Source: Clostridia bacterium
GTDB lineage: Bacteria; Bacillota; Clostridia; Oscillospirales; Acutalibacteraceae
Direction: 5' to 3'
Length of the DNA stretch: 64,000 nt
Assembly (NCBI GenBank): GCA_017942105.1
Contig: JAGAVE010000053.1
Span: 1 to 64,000 of the forward strand
The notes under the pieces are model-generated. The model was not told where the DNA came from. It worked only from the letters and a program-made list of their open reading frames with translations, and did not search any database. The translations under genes were made by a program, and so were the position numbers. Positions 8,776 through 17,413 of this stretch are shown piece after piece (within the stretch, counting starts at the first letter, position 1; each line of letters opens with the position of its first letter).

Positions 8776-10110
8776 TTATTTTCTGAGTTTCTTGACGATT
8801 TCCGTCTTAAGTTTTCTTGCCTTTGGAACAAAGTCACTATACATCATAAATTTAAATTTATTGTTTACCAAAGCATATTCTCCGATAAATTCAATTAAAT
8901 CGGAATTAAAGCTTGCTTTAAAATCTCGAATACCGACAAAATCATCCCTTACCTTGAATTCCCCGAGAGGTTTAGTCTTATCATCAGGATGACAAACCTC
9001 ATCGACAAAGACATAGCCAAGATCGTGAATGTCGCAACCGGTTTCAACACTTTTTTTAAGTCGCAGATAATTAACATAATGACTCGGTCGAGTCTCATTT
9101 CTAAGAATATTTCTGCTTCCTCCAAAAATACAACCTGCTATTCCGTTGTATCGAATCGTCAGACCGGCGGCAACGCAAAAGCTTTCATTATCGGTGAAAT
9201 CTTTCGCAAGCTGATAACGCTTTAAGTAATTATCAGTCTGTTGCTGAATCGTCTCATTATCATTAACGAGCTTTTTCTTCTGCTTCTCGTTACAGGTTTC
9301 CATTTTTTTCAGATTATCAGCAACCTGCCTGTCTCTTTCATCCTGAAGTTTTTTATCAACAGACTTATCATAATAAACCAACGATAAATCCATATAATCT
9401 TTGAACACTTCCATAAGATGAGTTACATAATCGGAATTGCGTTCCATAAAGTCATTTCTGTCCGATGTATCACCCATAACCTGCATAAAATCATCCATAA
9501 GCGTTGGGTCGTTTTTAACATCATCATATGAACAGATCTTTGAAACAAGACCCCTTTGGTCACCGATTCGAACACTGTAGCGAACACCTTTTTCACACTT
9601 TTTAATAATACCGTCCGCTGTAAAGCGCTCACCTGTTTCACTGTCCTTAAGAGGGATGTAATACTGGACAGGAGCTTTATAAATATAATTTTCAATGTTA
9701 TGGTTAAGACTGTAACCGTTTGCTATAAGCATATCATGCGCGTCCAAACCACTACTTTGTTCAACACCGTTTATTCTCAGCGGAATGTGCGGATCAGTAA
9801 GAAGGGCTGTTACATTGTGCTTTTTCATTTCAGCCATAATGAAAGATGTGAACTCTTCAATAAGTACTTTATCAGAATAATCACAGATAAAACCGTCAGG
9901 AATATACCATATAAGTCCGGCGAGAGGAAGATTTCTTCCGAGAATCAAGCATTGAAAAACTCTCTCATCATCTTTATAACCGACATAAAAATGTGAACTC
10001 CATGCCGGCTTTGCCTCAGGCCAAAGAGAGCACTGCATATAAGTACCGCCGTTATTAATCACATAATCATCAAAAGCTTTAAAATCTTTTTCAGACTCAA
10101 ACTTATACAT
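8776..10110 (-). CDS. FemA/FemB/FemX-type peptidyltransferase
   Basis: A 444-aa protein of the FemAB family, which uses aminoacyl-tRNA to add bridge amino acids to lipid II or its precursors. Two GNAT-like domains are separated by a long charged helical hairpin (about residues 250-300, KKLQDERDRQVADNLKKME and following), the antiparallel coiled coil typical of Fem proteins. Near the C-terminus is HDLGYVFVDE, followed by GEFKVRDDFVG, fitting the usual GxxxFKxxFG-like region. Its ATG shares one base with the murE stop (TAATG), so it is coupled to the enzyme that makes the acceptor peptide. The amino acid transferred cannot be read from sequence. Confidence 0.9.
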   Translation of the reverse strand: MYKFESEKDFKAFDDYVINNGGTYMQCSLWPEAKPAWSSHFYVGYKDDERVFQCLILGRNLPLAGLIWYIPDGFICDYSDKVLIEEFTSFIMAEMKKHNVTALLTDPHIPLRINGVEQSSGLDAHDMLIANGYSLNHNIENYIYKAPVQYYIPLKDSETGERFTADGIIKKCEKGVRYSVRIGDQRGLVSKICSYDDVKNDPTLMDDFMQVMGDTSDRNDFMERNSDYVTHLMEVFKDYMDLSLVYYDKSVDKKLQDERDRQVADNLKKMETCNEKQKKKLVNDNETIQQQTDNYLKRYQLAKDFTDNESFCVAAGLTIRYNGIAGCIFGGSRNILRNETRPSHYVNYLRLKKSVETGCDIHDLGYVFVDEVCHPDDKTKPLGEFKVRDDFVGIRDFKASFNSDLIEFIGEYALVNNKFKFMMYSDFVPKARKLKTEIVKKLRK

Positions 10111-11573
10111 TAAACAAGCCCTCTCCTTTTCTTAAAAATTTCAATATGCTCTCTCTCTGAAAAAGGAACATATTCGCCGTTCACCTTCATATATTGCTCA
10201 TGCCCCTTGCCTGCCAAAAGAAGGATGTCCCCTTTTTCCAACAATCCAAGTGCATATTCAACAGCTTCACCTCTGTCAGGTATACCAACAAATTTACCAC
10301 CTGCTTCGGTTACATACTGACCTATTTCATTAATAATATTCCAAGGATCTTCAAAATCCGGATCATCAGAAGTAAGAATTGATAAATCACATTCTTTGCC
10401 GGTAATAAGACCTAATTCCTTGCGCCTCAGCTGAGTTCGTCCGCCAACAGCACCATACAAAACATAAATATGGTTGTGCGGATAACTCTTTAATGTGTCA
10501 AGCATACTTTTCATACTGAGACCGTTATGGGCATAGTCAATAATTACATCATAGTCGTCGCAAACATAAACACACTCAGCCCTGCCTCTGACCCGAACTT
10601 CTTTAAGAGCATCAATACAATCCTCGGCTCTTATTCCGAGAGAACGCAAAACAGCGATAGCTGCAAGTGCATTATAAACATTGAACAAACCAGGTAAAGC
10701 CACCTCGGTATAAAAAGAGCTTTCATTTGTTTTGCAATCAAAAGATATTCCGATAAATCGGTTGTTTTTTAACAGCTTAACATTTTCTGCAATAACATCA
10801 GCATCTTTGAGAGCGTAAGTCGTTATGGGTGATTTGCAGTTTTTAAGCATCGTCGAATATGCAGGGTCATCAACATTTACAACTGCATTTTCAGCAATCT
10901 CAAACAAAACTGATTTCCAATACATATAATCTTCAAAATCAGGATGCTCATTAGGGCCGATATGATCAGGAGAAAGATTTGTAAACACACCAACCTTGAA
11001 ATCAACACAATCAACACGATGGGCCATAAGACCTATTGAAGAAACCTCAATAACACAAGCTTTGCAACCGTTATCAAGCATTATCTTAAAAATCTTCTGA
11101 AGTTCATAGCTTTCAGGAGTTGTATTAACAGTGGGAATTTCGACATCATCGTAATAGGCACCTACAGTACCGATTATACCGCATTTGATTCCTGATGCCT
11201 CAAGCAAAGCTTTAACAAGATGAGCAGTTGATGTTTTTCCTTTTGTTCCCGTAATTCCTATAACATTTAGTTGTTTTGTCGGATGTCCAAAAAAGTTAGC
11301 AGAAGCAACAGCGAGAGAGGCACGAGTATTTGCAACCTTTATCTGGAGTGAATCATCTGGAAGATCCAGCAAAGTCTCAACCATAAAACATCTGCAGCCG
11401 TTATCATATGCGCTTTTTGCGTATTCATGGCCATCAAATCTTGCACCGCGAAGGCAGACAAATATAGTACCGTCAAGTGCCTTTCTTGAATCATAAACAA
11501 TATCTTTAATATCAACATTTGCTTCGGAATCGAGTGAAAAAACAATCCCGTTAAGAACATCTTTTAAAAGCAT
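10110..11573 (-). CDS. murE: UDP-MurNAc-tripeptide synthetase (MurE ligase)
   Basis: A 487-aa Mur ligase that adds the third stem-peptide residue in the cytoplasm. It shows the N-terminal UDP-binding domain, the P-loop GITGTKGKTST (about residue 107), the carbamylated-Lys region, and the C-terminal domain from about 330. The substrate motif, DNPR in meso-diaminopimelate enzymes, reads SDDPDFEDP here, without the Arg that binds diaminopimelate. Variants of the D(D/N)P type without Arg occur in lysine-adding MurE enzymes. L-lysine is therefore a reasonable inference, helped by the coupled femAB gene, but it is not proven. A GGAGG ribosome site precedes the ATG. Confidence 0.95.
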   Translation of the reverse strand: MLLKDVLNGIVFSLDSEANVDIKDIVYDSRKALDGTIFVCLRGARFDGHEYAKSAYDNGCRCFMVETLLDLPDDSLQIKVANTRASLAVASANFFGHPTKQLNVIGITGTKGKTSTAHLVKALLEASGIKCGIIGTVGAYYDDVEIPTVNTTPESYELQKIFKIMLDNGCKACVIEVSSIGLMAHRVDCVDFKVGVFTNLSPDHIGPNEHPDFEDYMYWKSVLFEIAENAVVNVDDPAYSTMLKNCKSPITTYALKDADVIAENVKLLKNNRFIGISFDCKTNESSFYTEVALPGLFNVYNALAAIAVLRSLGIRAEDCIDALKEVRVRGRAECVYVCDDYDVIIDYAHNGLSMKSMLDTLKSYPHNHIYVLYGAVGGRTQLRRKELGLITGKECDLSILTSDDPDFEDPWNIINEIGQYVTEAGGKFVGIPDRGEAVEYALGLLEKGDILLLAGKGHEQYMKVNGEYVPFSEREHIEIFKKRRGLV

Positions 11574-11590
11574 ATAAGCCTCCGTATAAG

Positions 11591-12826
11591 TTATAGTGCC
11601 TTGCGTAACAGAGCATCTTCCGGCACTTCTATCTCACTTTCAAAACTAAAAATCATCATCGGATGAGGGGCTTTTTCAATGGGTTCTCCGTTTTCATCCC
11701 TCAAATCCTTAATCGTTACATCATAAGGCTTTGTTCCTTTTTGCAAAACTTCGAGACAGTCTCCGTTGAAAATTCTGTTACGCTGCCTTGCAAAAACACG
11801 ACCATCCCTATATCCTATAACTTCAGCCATAACGCTCCAATCGCGTTTATAGCCTCCGTCGTAATAAATCTGTGCATTCTCCGTCGGGTGACCGAAGTAA
11901 AAACCTGTACAATACTCCCGGCTGCTCATTTTATACATCTCATCTACAATCCACTGTTCAGGCTTATATGTATCAACGGGATTATTAAGATAACCGTCGA
12001 TAGCCTGGCGGTAAGCGTTAGTTACTACCGATGTATAATAAGCAGATTTAGCTCTGCCCTCAATTTTAAAACTGGATATTCCTGCTTTTATCATCTCGGG
12101 AATGTGCTCGATCATACACATATCTTTAGAATTCATAATATATGTTCCGCTTTCGTCCTCATCAACAGGAAAATATTCACCGGGTCTTGTTTTTTCCATA
12201 AGCGCATATTGCCAACGACAGGGCTGTGCGCAATCACCTCTGTTAGAGTCCCTTCCGACAAGATAATTTGAAAGAAGACACCGTCCCGAGAAGGAAACAC
12301 ACATAGCGCCGTGAATAAAACACTCAATCTCTAATTCAGACGGAGTCTTTGCGCGAAGAGTAGCAATATCTTCGAGCGAGAGCTCTCTCGCTGTAACAAC
12401 ACGTTTTGCTCCAAGATTATACCATTCGTTAGCTGAAGCATAATTTGTTATACCTGCCTGCGTTGAAATATGAATATCGACCTTCGGAGTATATTTCTTT
12501 GCAAGAGTCATTACACCCAAATCAGAAATAATAAAAGCATCTACACCCGCCTCAGCAGAATCCTGAAGAAATTGCGGTAATACATCTATTTCATCATTGC
12601 GTGGTACCGTATTGCAGGTAAGATATACCTTAACATTATTTTTATGCGCGATATCACAAGCAATTCTCAACTCTTCGGTTGTAAAGTTAGACGGTGCGGC
12701 ACGCATTGAAAATGCTGACCCACCAATATAAATTGCATCAGCTCCAAAATATAATGCACGTTCAAAGCGTTCCATATCTCCTGCAGGAGATAATAATTCA
12801 GGAACAAGACTTACTTTATCGTTCAT
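11591..12826 (-). CDS. Peptidase U32 family protein, TrhP-like (tRNA hydroxylation)
   Basis: A 411-aa U32-family protein with the typical start PELLSPAGDMER, a TIM-barrel body, the cysteine cluster around GRCLLSN...DCAQPCRW, and a small C-terminal beta domain including RNRIFNGDCLEV. Members of this branch (E. coli TrhP/YegQ, B. subtilis YrrN/YrrO) work with prephenate to hydroxylate uridine 34 of tRNA; other U32 members act on rRNA. Location beside mltG matches B. subtilis yrrL-yrrN-yrrO. Only one U32 gene is present here. The old peptidase name is probably misleading. Confidence 0.9.
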   Translation of the reverse strand: MNDKVSLVPELLSPAGDMERFERALYFGADAIYIGGSAFSMRAAPSNFTTEELRIACDIAHKNNVKVYLTCNTVPRNDEIDVLPQFLQDSAEAGVDAFIISDLGVMTLAKKYTPKVDIHISTQAGITNYASANEWYNLGAKRVVTARELSLEDIATLRAKTPSELEIECFIHGAMCVSFSGRCLLSNYLVGRDSNRGDCAQPCRWQYALMEKTRPGEYFPVDEDESGTYIMNSKDMCMIEHIPEMIKAGISSFKIEGRAKSAYYTSVVTNAYRQAIDGYLNNPVDTYKPEQWIVDEMYKMSSREYCTGFYFGHPTENAQIYYDGGYKRDWSVMAEVIGYRDGRVFARQRNRIFNGDCLEVLQKGTKPYDVTIKDLRDENGEPIEKAPHPMMIFSFESEIEVPEDALLRKAL

Positions 12827-12837
12827 AAACAGCTCCG

Positions 12838-14364
12838 TTAATTATCGTTTTTGTTCTTATATTCCTCATTTACCTTTTCTTTAATTGCTTCGTTTAACTC
12901 ATGCTCTCTTAATGTTTCAGCCATATAAATCTTGCCGGTAATATCGTGAACAAAGAAATAATAGTCGCTGTCCTCAGGGTAAAGAGCCGCCTTAATCGCA
13001 TCCATTCCGGGGTTGCATATCGGTCCCGGAGGAAGACCTCTGTTAGAATATGTGTCGTAATGATCAGCATAAATCAAACCGACATTTTCGGGCATAAACT
13101 TTGATGCATAAAGACGAGTTGAGTCGCAGTCAATAGTCGGAAAACGGGATGGATTGTTAAGTCTGTTATGAAGAACAGAAGATATGAGCTTCATCTGCTC
13201 AACATTATCCGCTTCCTTCTGAATGATGGAAGCAATAATTATAATTTCGTCACAAGTATATCCCAACTTGTCTGCTCTCGCCTGATACTCCGGTGTCCAC
13301 TTACTTTCAAAGTTATCAAGGAATTTTTTGATAACATAGTTAGTATCGGCCCCAACAAAGAAATCATAGGTATCAGGGAACATATATCCTTCAAGCTTAA
13401 GATAACGGTTCGGATCTTCCTCGATCTCCTTGAAAAAATCATATGAATAGTTTGACTTAATTGTTGAATAAAGCTTATTTGCTTCGCAAACATTATACTT
13501 ATCGAGCTTTTCAAATATCTCCTTAACTGTAAAACCTTCCGGGAAAGAAAGCTTAATTGTATCAGCAGAAAACGGTGAAACAATCATTCCGCGAAGCATA
13601 CCTTCAAGACCCATACTGGGTGTCAAGTAATACTTTCCGCCATTGAAGGTCTCTTCATCAAAATTACGATATTTAGTAAATACAGTACAAAACAGCTTAT
13701 TCTTTATAAGGTCATTATCGTGAAGAATATCAACCACCTCTTTGTAGTCAGCACCCTCAGGAATTGTGACCTCAACAGTTTCCTCACTTCTGTTAATGGC
13801 AAGCATATCTCCGATGCAGGTTATGCCGATATAAGAAAGGAGGGTTGTAGAAATAATTATAACTGCAAGAAAAATCAAAGCTTCTTTTACGCCGACAGTT
13901 TTTTTGTTTGGGCGAGAAGTATTCTGCTGTGTATTTTTTCTTACAGACTCCGAGTCAGCAGTTTGTTTTGACAAAGGCTTCCCTGCAGGTGCCTGTGCCG
14001 AACTTTGATTACCGACCGACTTATTCTTTTGATAATTTGAAAAATAAATACCGTTACTGTTACTTTGAGGCTTGCGTGCAGGTTCGCTGTTTTGAGTATC
14101 CAGAACCGACTCATCGATGTGCAAAACAAATTTTTTAGGTTGCGTATTTCTCCTGTTAATAGGAATATCATTAGCAGAGCTTATCGTGTCTCTTTCAACC
14201 GGACGTGTATTATTTCTACTGACATCAGAACTAATGTTCTGAGCCTGTGTTTGATTCAAATTACTACGGTTAGTTCTTTGCACCCTGTTCTGATTAATTG
14301 CAGAATACTCTTCAAGGATGCGTTCAAGATCCCTGTCTGAACCTCTGGGTGTATCTTCTCTCAT
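12838..14364 (-). CDS. mltG: Endolytic murein transglycosylase MltG (YceG family)
   Basis: A 508-aa protein. Residues 1-155 are a cytoplasmic, low-complexity Asn/Gln/Ser/Arg-rich tail, then one membrane helix (about 159-188), a LysM-like region (VEVTIPEGADYKEVV) and the YceG catalytic domain with the catalytic Glu in IIASIIQKEAD and the family motif GLPPGPICNPG. MltG cuts nascent glycan strands and sets their length, working with the PBP1A encoded in the same run. The long N-terminal tail is absent from E. coli MltG; extended cytoplasmic regions are seen in some Firmicutes. A GGAGGAG site precedes the ATG. Confidence 0.95.
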   Translation of the reverse strand: MREDTPRGSDRDLERILEEYSAINQNRVQRTNRSNLNQTQAQNISSDVSRNNTRPVERDTISSANDIPINRRNTQPKKFVLHIDESVLDTQNSEPARKPQSNSNGIYFSNYQKNKSVGNQSSAQAPAGKPLSKQTADSESVRKNTQQNTSRPNKKTVGVKEALIFLAVIIISTTLLSYIGITCIGDMLAINRSEETVEVTIPEGADYKEVVDILHDNDLIKNKLFCTVFTKYRNFDEETFNGGKYYLTPSMGLEGMLRGMIVSPFSADTIKLSFPEGFTVKEIFEKLDKYNVCEANKLYSTIKSNYSYDFFKEIEEDPNRYLKLEGYMFPDTYDFFVGADTNYVIKKFLDNFESKWTPEYQARADKLGYTCDEIIIIASIIQKEADNVEQMKLISSVLHNRLNNPSRFPTIDCDSTRLYASKFMPENVGLIYADHYDTYSNRGLPPGPICNPGMDAIKAALYPEDSDYYFFVHDITGKIYMAETLREHELNEAIKEKVNEEYKNKNDN

Positions 14365-14381
14365 TTAATTTCACTCCTCCC

Positions 14382-14924
14382 TTAAAACGGACACTGAAGA
14401 GATGCTTTTATTCTTTCAGCAGTATGCTTATCAAGCATAACACTTACAATCTCACGGCTGAAATCAATCGCAGCTCCCATTCCCTTTGCAGTAATATATT
14501 TGCCGTCAATACAGACAAAATCTTTACATACCTGAGCACCTTCAAGCTCTTCTTCAAAACCCGGAAAGCAACAAGCTCTCCTTCCTTTGAGAAGATCTTT
14601 ATGGCCTAGAATTGACGGTGCTGCACAAATTGCGCAGATATACTTGTCGTTTTCCGCACAATAATCTATAAAATCATTAACTGTTTTATTAGCCTCAAGG
14701 TTAAGCGTTCCCGGCATACCACCCGGAAGAACGATAGCCTCAACATCATCTAGTGAAGCTTCATGCTCATCAAGGTCGCAGAAAACCGGAATATTGTGAG
14801 AACCAATGACAATTTTACCACCAATTCCCACCGTACAAACATCCATCTCAGCGCGACGAAGATAATCAACGACAGTAAGTGCTTCGATTTCTTCAAAACC
14901 TTTTGCTAAAAAAACATAAATCAT
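14382..14924 (-). CDS. DJ-1/PfpI family protein
   Basis: A 180-aa protein with the DJ-1 layout: the conserved acidic residue in KGFEEIEAL, the Gly-rich VLPGGMPG, the nucleophile-elbow cysteine in ICAICAAPS, and the C-terminal GKYITAKGMG. Closest to the YajL/ThiJ/DJ-1 branch, whose members are described as glyoxalase III or chaperone/deglycase enzymes; the deglycase role is disputed. No link to the envelope genes around it is evident beyond co-transcription. Confidence 0.92.
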   Translation of the reverse strand: MIYVFLAKGFEEIEALTVVDYLRRAEMDVCTVGIGGKIVIGSHNIPVFCDLDEHEASLDDVEAIVLPGGMPGTLNLEANKTVNDFIDYCAENDKYICAICAAPSILGHKDLLKGRRACCFPGFEEELEGAQVCKDFVCIDGKYITAKGMGAAIDFSREIVSVMLDKHTAERIKASLQCPF

Positions 14925-14933
14925 AAGTACCTC

Positions 14934-15782
14934 TCAATCAAGATACATACCAGCATATAGTGCAGTATGATCTAATAAAAAATCTGATGTTTTTTCATCA
15001 AGTGGAAAGTACATACCACATTTTGTATATTTTTCCACTATATCTCTACTATTATACACTAACGGAGCGCAAATGTAAATATTTTCTGAGCTTTTATTAC
15101 CGAAATGTTCTTTAAAAATGCAGGAAATATCAGAAAAATCAGTCAATAATTCTTTAATGACGATATCTTTGCCATCAAAATAGTAGAAAATCAATATTGT
15201 CTCTGCTTCAATCTGTTTTAAAAATACAAAACCGCCATTAAAAATATGCTCTTCAATCGTGTACTTCATTACATCATCATCAAAGCTGAATCCATCAATT
15301 TTCAACAGCAATTTTTTCTTTGCTTCCAGTATTCTATTTATATCAGAGGTGTTAAATCTTTCAGAATAAACATCCATTGATTTTACACAAAGGCTTTTTT
15401 TGTTAAACGAAGGCAAAAAACCGAATTTACTATAGTATGAATACAATTTTTCGTTTGCAGGAACGAGAAAAATACCGGAATATCCATTGTCTTTACAATG
15501 AATCTTAACAAAATCGATAAGCGCCTCCATAAGCCCCCTTCGCCTGAATTCTGAATCAGTGCAGGCGGCATAAAGATATTTACTTTTACCATTGGACAAC
15601 CTACCATTCAATAAAAAGAGCATAGACACGGGTTTATCTTCAATTAAATACTCGACACAAAGATAATCCGGGCAATTATCAAGAAAAAACTCAATATATT
15701 CTCTTGTATCTCCGAATGATGACATCCAAAGATTAATCACATCATCCCTGTTTAAATTGTAGGAATTAAATACTTTTATCAA
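14934..15782 (-). CDS. GNAT family N-acetyltransferase, two-part
   Basis: A 282-aa protein. The N-terminal half (about 1-130) is a recognisable GNAT fold with the acetyl-CoA binding loop in SEFRRRGLMEAL and the later YYSKFGF motif. The C-terminal half (about 135-282) is less conserved and may be a second degenerate acetyltransferase or sterol-carrier-like domain as in Eis-type enzymes. The start overlaps the stop of the DUF2156 gene (ATGA), pointing to a functional pair. The substrate is unknown. Confidence 0.85.
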   Translation of the reverse strand: MIKVFNSYNLNRDDVINLWMSSFGDTREYIEFFLDNCPDYLCVEYLIEDKPVSMLFLLNGRLSNGKSKYLYAACTDSEFRRRGLMEALIDFVKIHCKDNGYSGIFLVPANEKLYSYYSKFGFLPSFNKKSLCVKSMDVYSERFNTSDINRILEAKKKLLLKIDGFSFDDDVMKYTIEEHIFNGGFVFLKQIEAETILIFYYFDGKDIVIKELLTDFSDISCIFKEHFGNKSSENIYICAPLVYNSRDIVEKYTKCGMYFPLDEKTSDFLLDHTALYAGMYLD

Positions 15783-16645
15783 ACCTTCACCGCCGTAAAC
15801 TTTTCAAGTAAAATTTCAGGGTAATAAGAAAGTTTAGCTTTTCTCAAACCTTCAGAACCAACATCATCCTCACGGTTAACGAATTCATAACCGCCGAGCG
15901 TGTTTAAAGCAAACTGATTGTTAATCATAGGATATGCTCCCCTAATATCTGCAAACGCTTTTTCAAAGTGAGTTACAAATGTATTATCATTAAGCCTTTC
16001 ACCAAAGGTAAAAGCAACCACTTGACCATCAACGCGAAGCAATCCGCCGACAAAACCAAACAAATCAAAATTTCTAAAGCAAAGATCCAAAACCTCTCGT
16101 TCAGCATCAATACCGTCAGGGTCCTTGTCCACATTCAATTCAAACCATTTATTATTCATATCAATACAATCACTGATATTTTTGACATTCATTTCTTCAT
16201 ATGACCAGTCATATGTCTTTTTGAAATACGAAATATGATTTCTTTTTGAATGATATTTTTTACCTGAAAGATTAGAAAGATCTGAAACTCTATAAATATA
16301 ATCGAATGAATTTCGGGAAGGATAAAAAACATATTCCTGCGGAAAAGTCTGCTCAAGCTTCTCTTTTTCCTCTATTATTAAACCGTAAAAAGATGGATAA
16401 TCATATTCTTTTCTTAAGGCATCAAGTGCTTTTTCCCAGTTTTTTCCTTTAGGAAAGCCGAAAACTTCATTTTTCTTAATTTTAGCAACAAGACACCCCT
16501 CAACCTCTGCAATCTGTGCACCGTAATGGGTTGACCATCCGATAAGATTGCTCAAAGCATATTCACAACTCATTGGCTGAGCTTCAGTTAAGATTGTTTT
16601 TAGCCAATAAAAATCTTCCATTGTCGGCTGATGAAAATCAAACAT
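15779..16645 (-). CDS. DUF2156 (MprF C-terminal-like) protein
   Basis: A 288-aa soluble protein matching the DUF2156 family, related to the aminoacyl-transferase domain of phosphatidylglycerol lysyltransferase MprF but without its membrane flippase part. Visible conserved stretches include YHSKRNHI (positively charged helix), VDGQVVAFTFGE, THFEKAFADIRGAYPMIN and the C-terminal GLRKAKLSYYP. Related proteins are dual-GNAT folds that may use aminoacyl-tRNA or acyl-CoA. No substrate can be assigned. It overlaps tmk by 8 bases and the GNAT gene by 4. Confidence 0.9.
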   Translation of the reverse strand: MFDFHQPTMEDFYWLKTILTEAQPMSCEYALSNLIGWSTHYGAQIAEVEGCLVAKIKKNEVFGFPKGKNWEKALDALRKEYDYPSFYGLIIEEKEKLEQTFPQEYVFYPSRNSFDYIYRVSDLSNLSGKKYHSKRNHISYFKKTYDWSYEEMNVKNISDCIDMNNKWFELNVDKDPDGIDAEREVLDLCFRNFDLFGFVGGLLRVDGQVVAFTFGERLNDNTFVTHFEKAFADIRGAYPMINNQFALNTLGGYEFVNREDDVGSEGLRKAKLSYYPEILLEKFTAVKV

Positions 16646-17306
16646 TTACTAACTCCCCAGATACTATTCCGTAAATTTCTTCGCCGATATCATCAATACT
16701 TCTCGGCTCATCTCCATTGTTACACTTTATAACATACCAACCCATTTCTTCTGCCGCAACAAGAGCTGCCTCTCTGCAGTTGAGAAGATATTGAATATTA
16801 CTCTCATGGATATCTTTTTTTGTTTCATCACCACTATATCTTTTGCTCATCATTTTCTGCGAAATTTCGATAGGCATATCCAGATAGATTACAGCATCAG
16901 GCTTAGGTATTCCGATTAAATTGTACTCAAAATCTTCCAACCATTCAAAATAAGCGGACCATTTTTCTTTATCAATTTTAGTTGACTGATGATACGCGTT
17001 TGAGGTCGTATATCTGTCTGAGATTATAATATCTCCTCTGTCATAATATTCTTTCCATTTTGTTTTAAAATTTGCAAAACGGTCAACGGCATAAAATGCA
17101 GATGCTGCGTAAGCATTGACATCACCGGGTTCTTTGCCGAATTCTCCGTGGAGATACATTTTAACGAGAGTGCTTGAAGGGCTATCATAATCAGGCAATT
17201 TAATCTGATGCACCTGTTTTCCGTTGAGTTTAGATTTAAGAAGTTCAATCTGTGTAGACTTTCCGCTGCCGTCAAGACCTTCGATAACAATGAGTTTACC
17301 TTTCAT
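16638..17306 (-). CDS. tmk: Thymidylate kinase
   Basis: A 222-aa P-loop kinase phosphorylating dTMP to dTDP. It shows the P-loop GLDGSGKST (about residues 10-18), the DRY-type motif ISDRYTTSN and the lid region MSKRYSGDE. Length is slightly above the usual 205-215. It is the first gene of the envelope-rich run and is preceded by a good sigma-A promoter and an AGAGGTGAT ribosome site. Confidence 0.95.
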   Translation of the reverse strand: MKGKLIVIEGLDGSGKSTQIELLKSKLNGKQVHQIKLPDYDSPSSTLVKMYLHGEFGKEPGDVNAYAASAFYAVDRFANFKTKWKEYYDRGDIIISDRYTTSNAYHQSTKIDKEKWSAYFEWLEDFEYNLIGIPKPDAVIYLDMPIEISQKMMSKRYSGDETKKDIHESNIQYLLNCREAALVAAEEMGWYVIKCNNGDEPRSIDDIGEEIYGIVSGELVNV

Positions 17307-17325
17307 TCCATATCACCTCTATTGT

Positions 17326-17353
17326 ATTATAACAATTTTTTCAATTTAATCAA
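17326..17353 (-). promoter_or_regulatory. Sigma-A-type promoter of the tmk run
   Basis: On the minus strand TTGATT (-35, bases 17348-17353) is followed after 16 bases by a perfect TATAAT (-10, bases 17326-17331). The -10 lies about 20 bases before the tmk start, leaving a very short leader. All eleven downstream genes to vanZ are separated by 25 bases or fewer, so this is the main candidate promoter for the whole run. Confidence 0.75.
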
Positions 17354-17379
17354 CTACAAAAGGTTACAAATTACAACAA

Positions 17380-17409
17380 AGGAGGCGACAAAATACATTG
17401 CCGCCTCCT
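17380..17409 (-). terminator. Intrinsic terminator after the 17.4-18.9 kb lipoprotein gene
   Basis: On the minus strand an eight-base GC-rich stem AGGAGGCG/CGCCTCCT encloses a 14-base loop and is followed by TTTGTTGT. It starts five bases after the lipoprotein stop codon and separates that gene from the tmk promoter. Confidence 0.8.
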
Positions 17410-17413
17410 GAAT

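Noticed and set aside
11663..12271. Open plus-strand frame of 202 codons
   Set aside because: It is antisense to the U32 family gene; no ribosome site or domain supports it.
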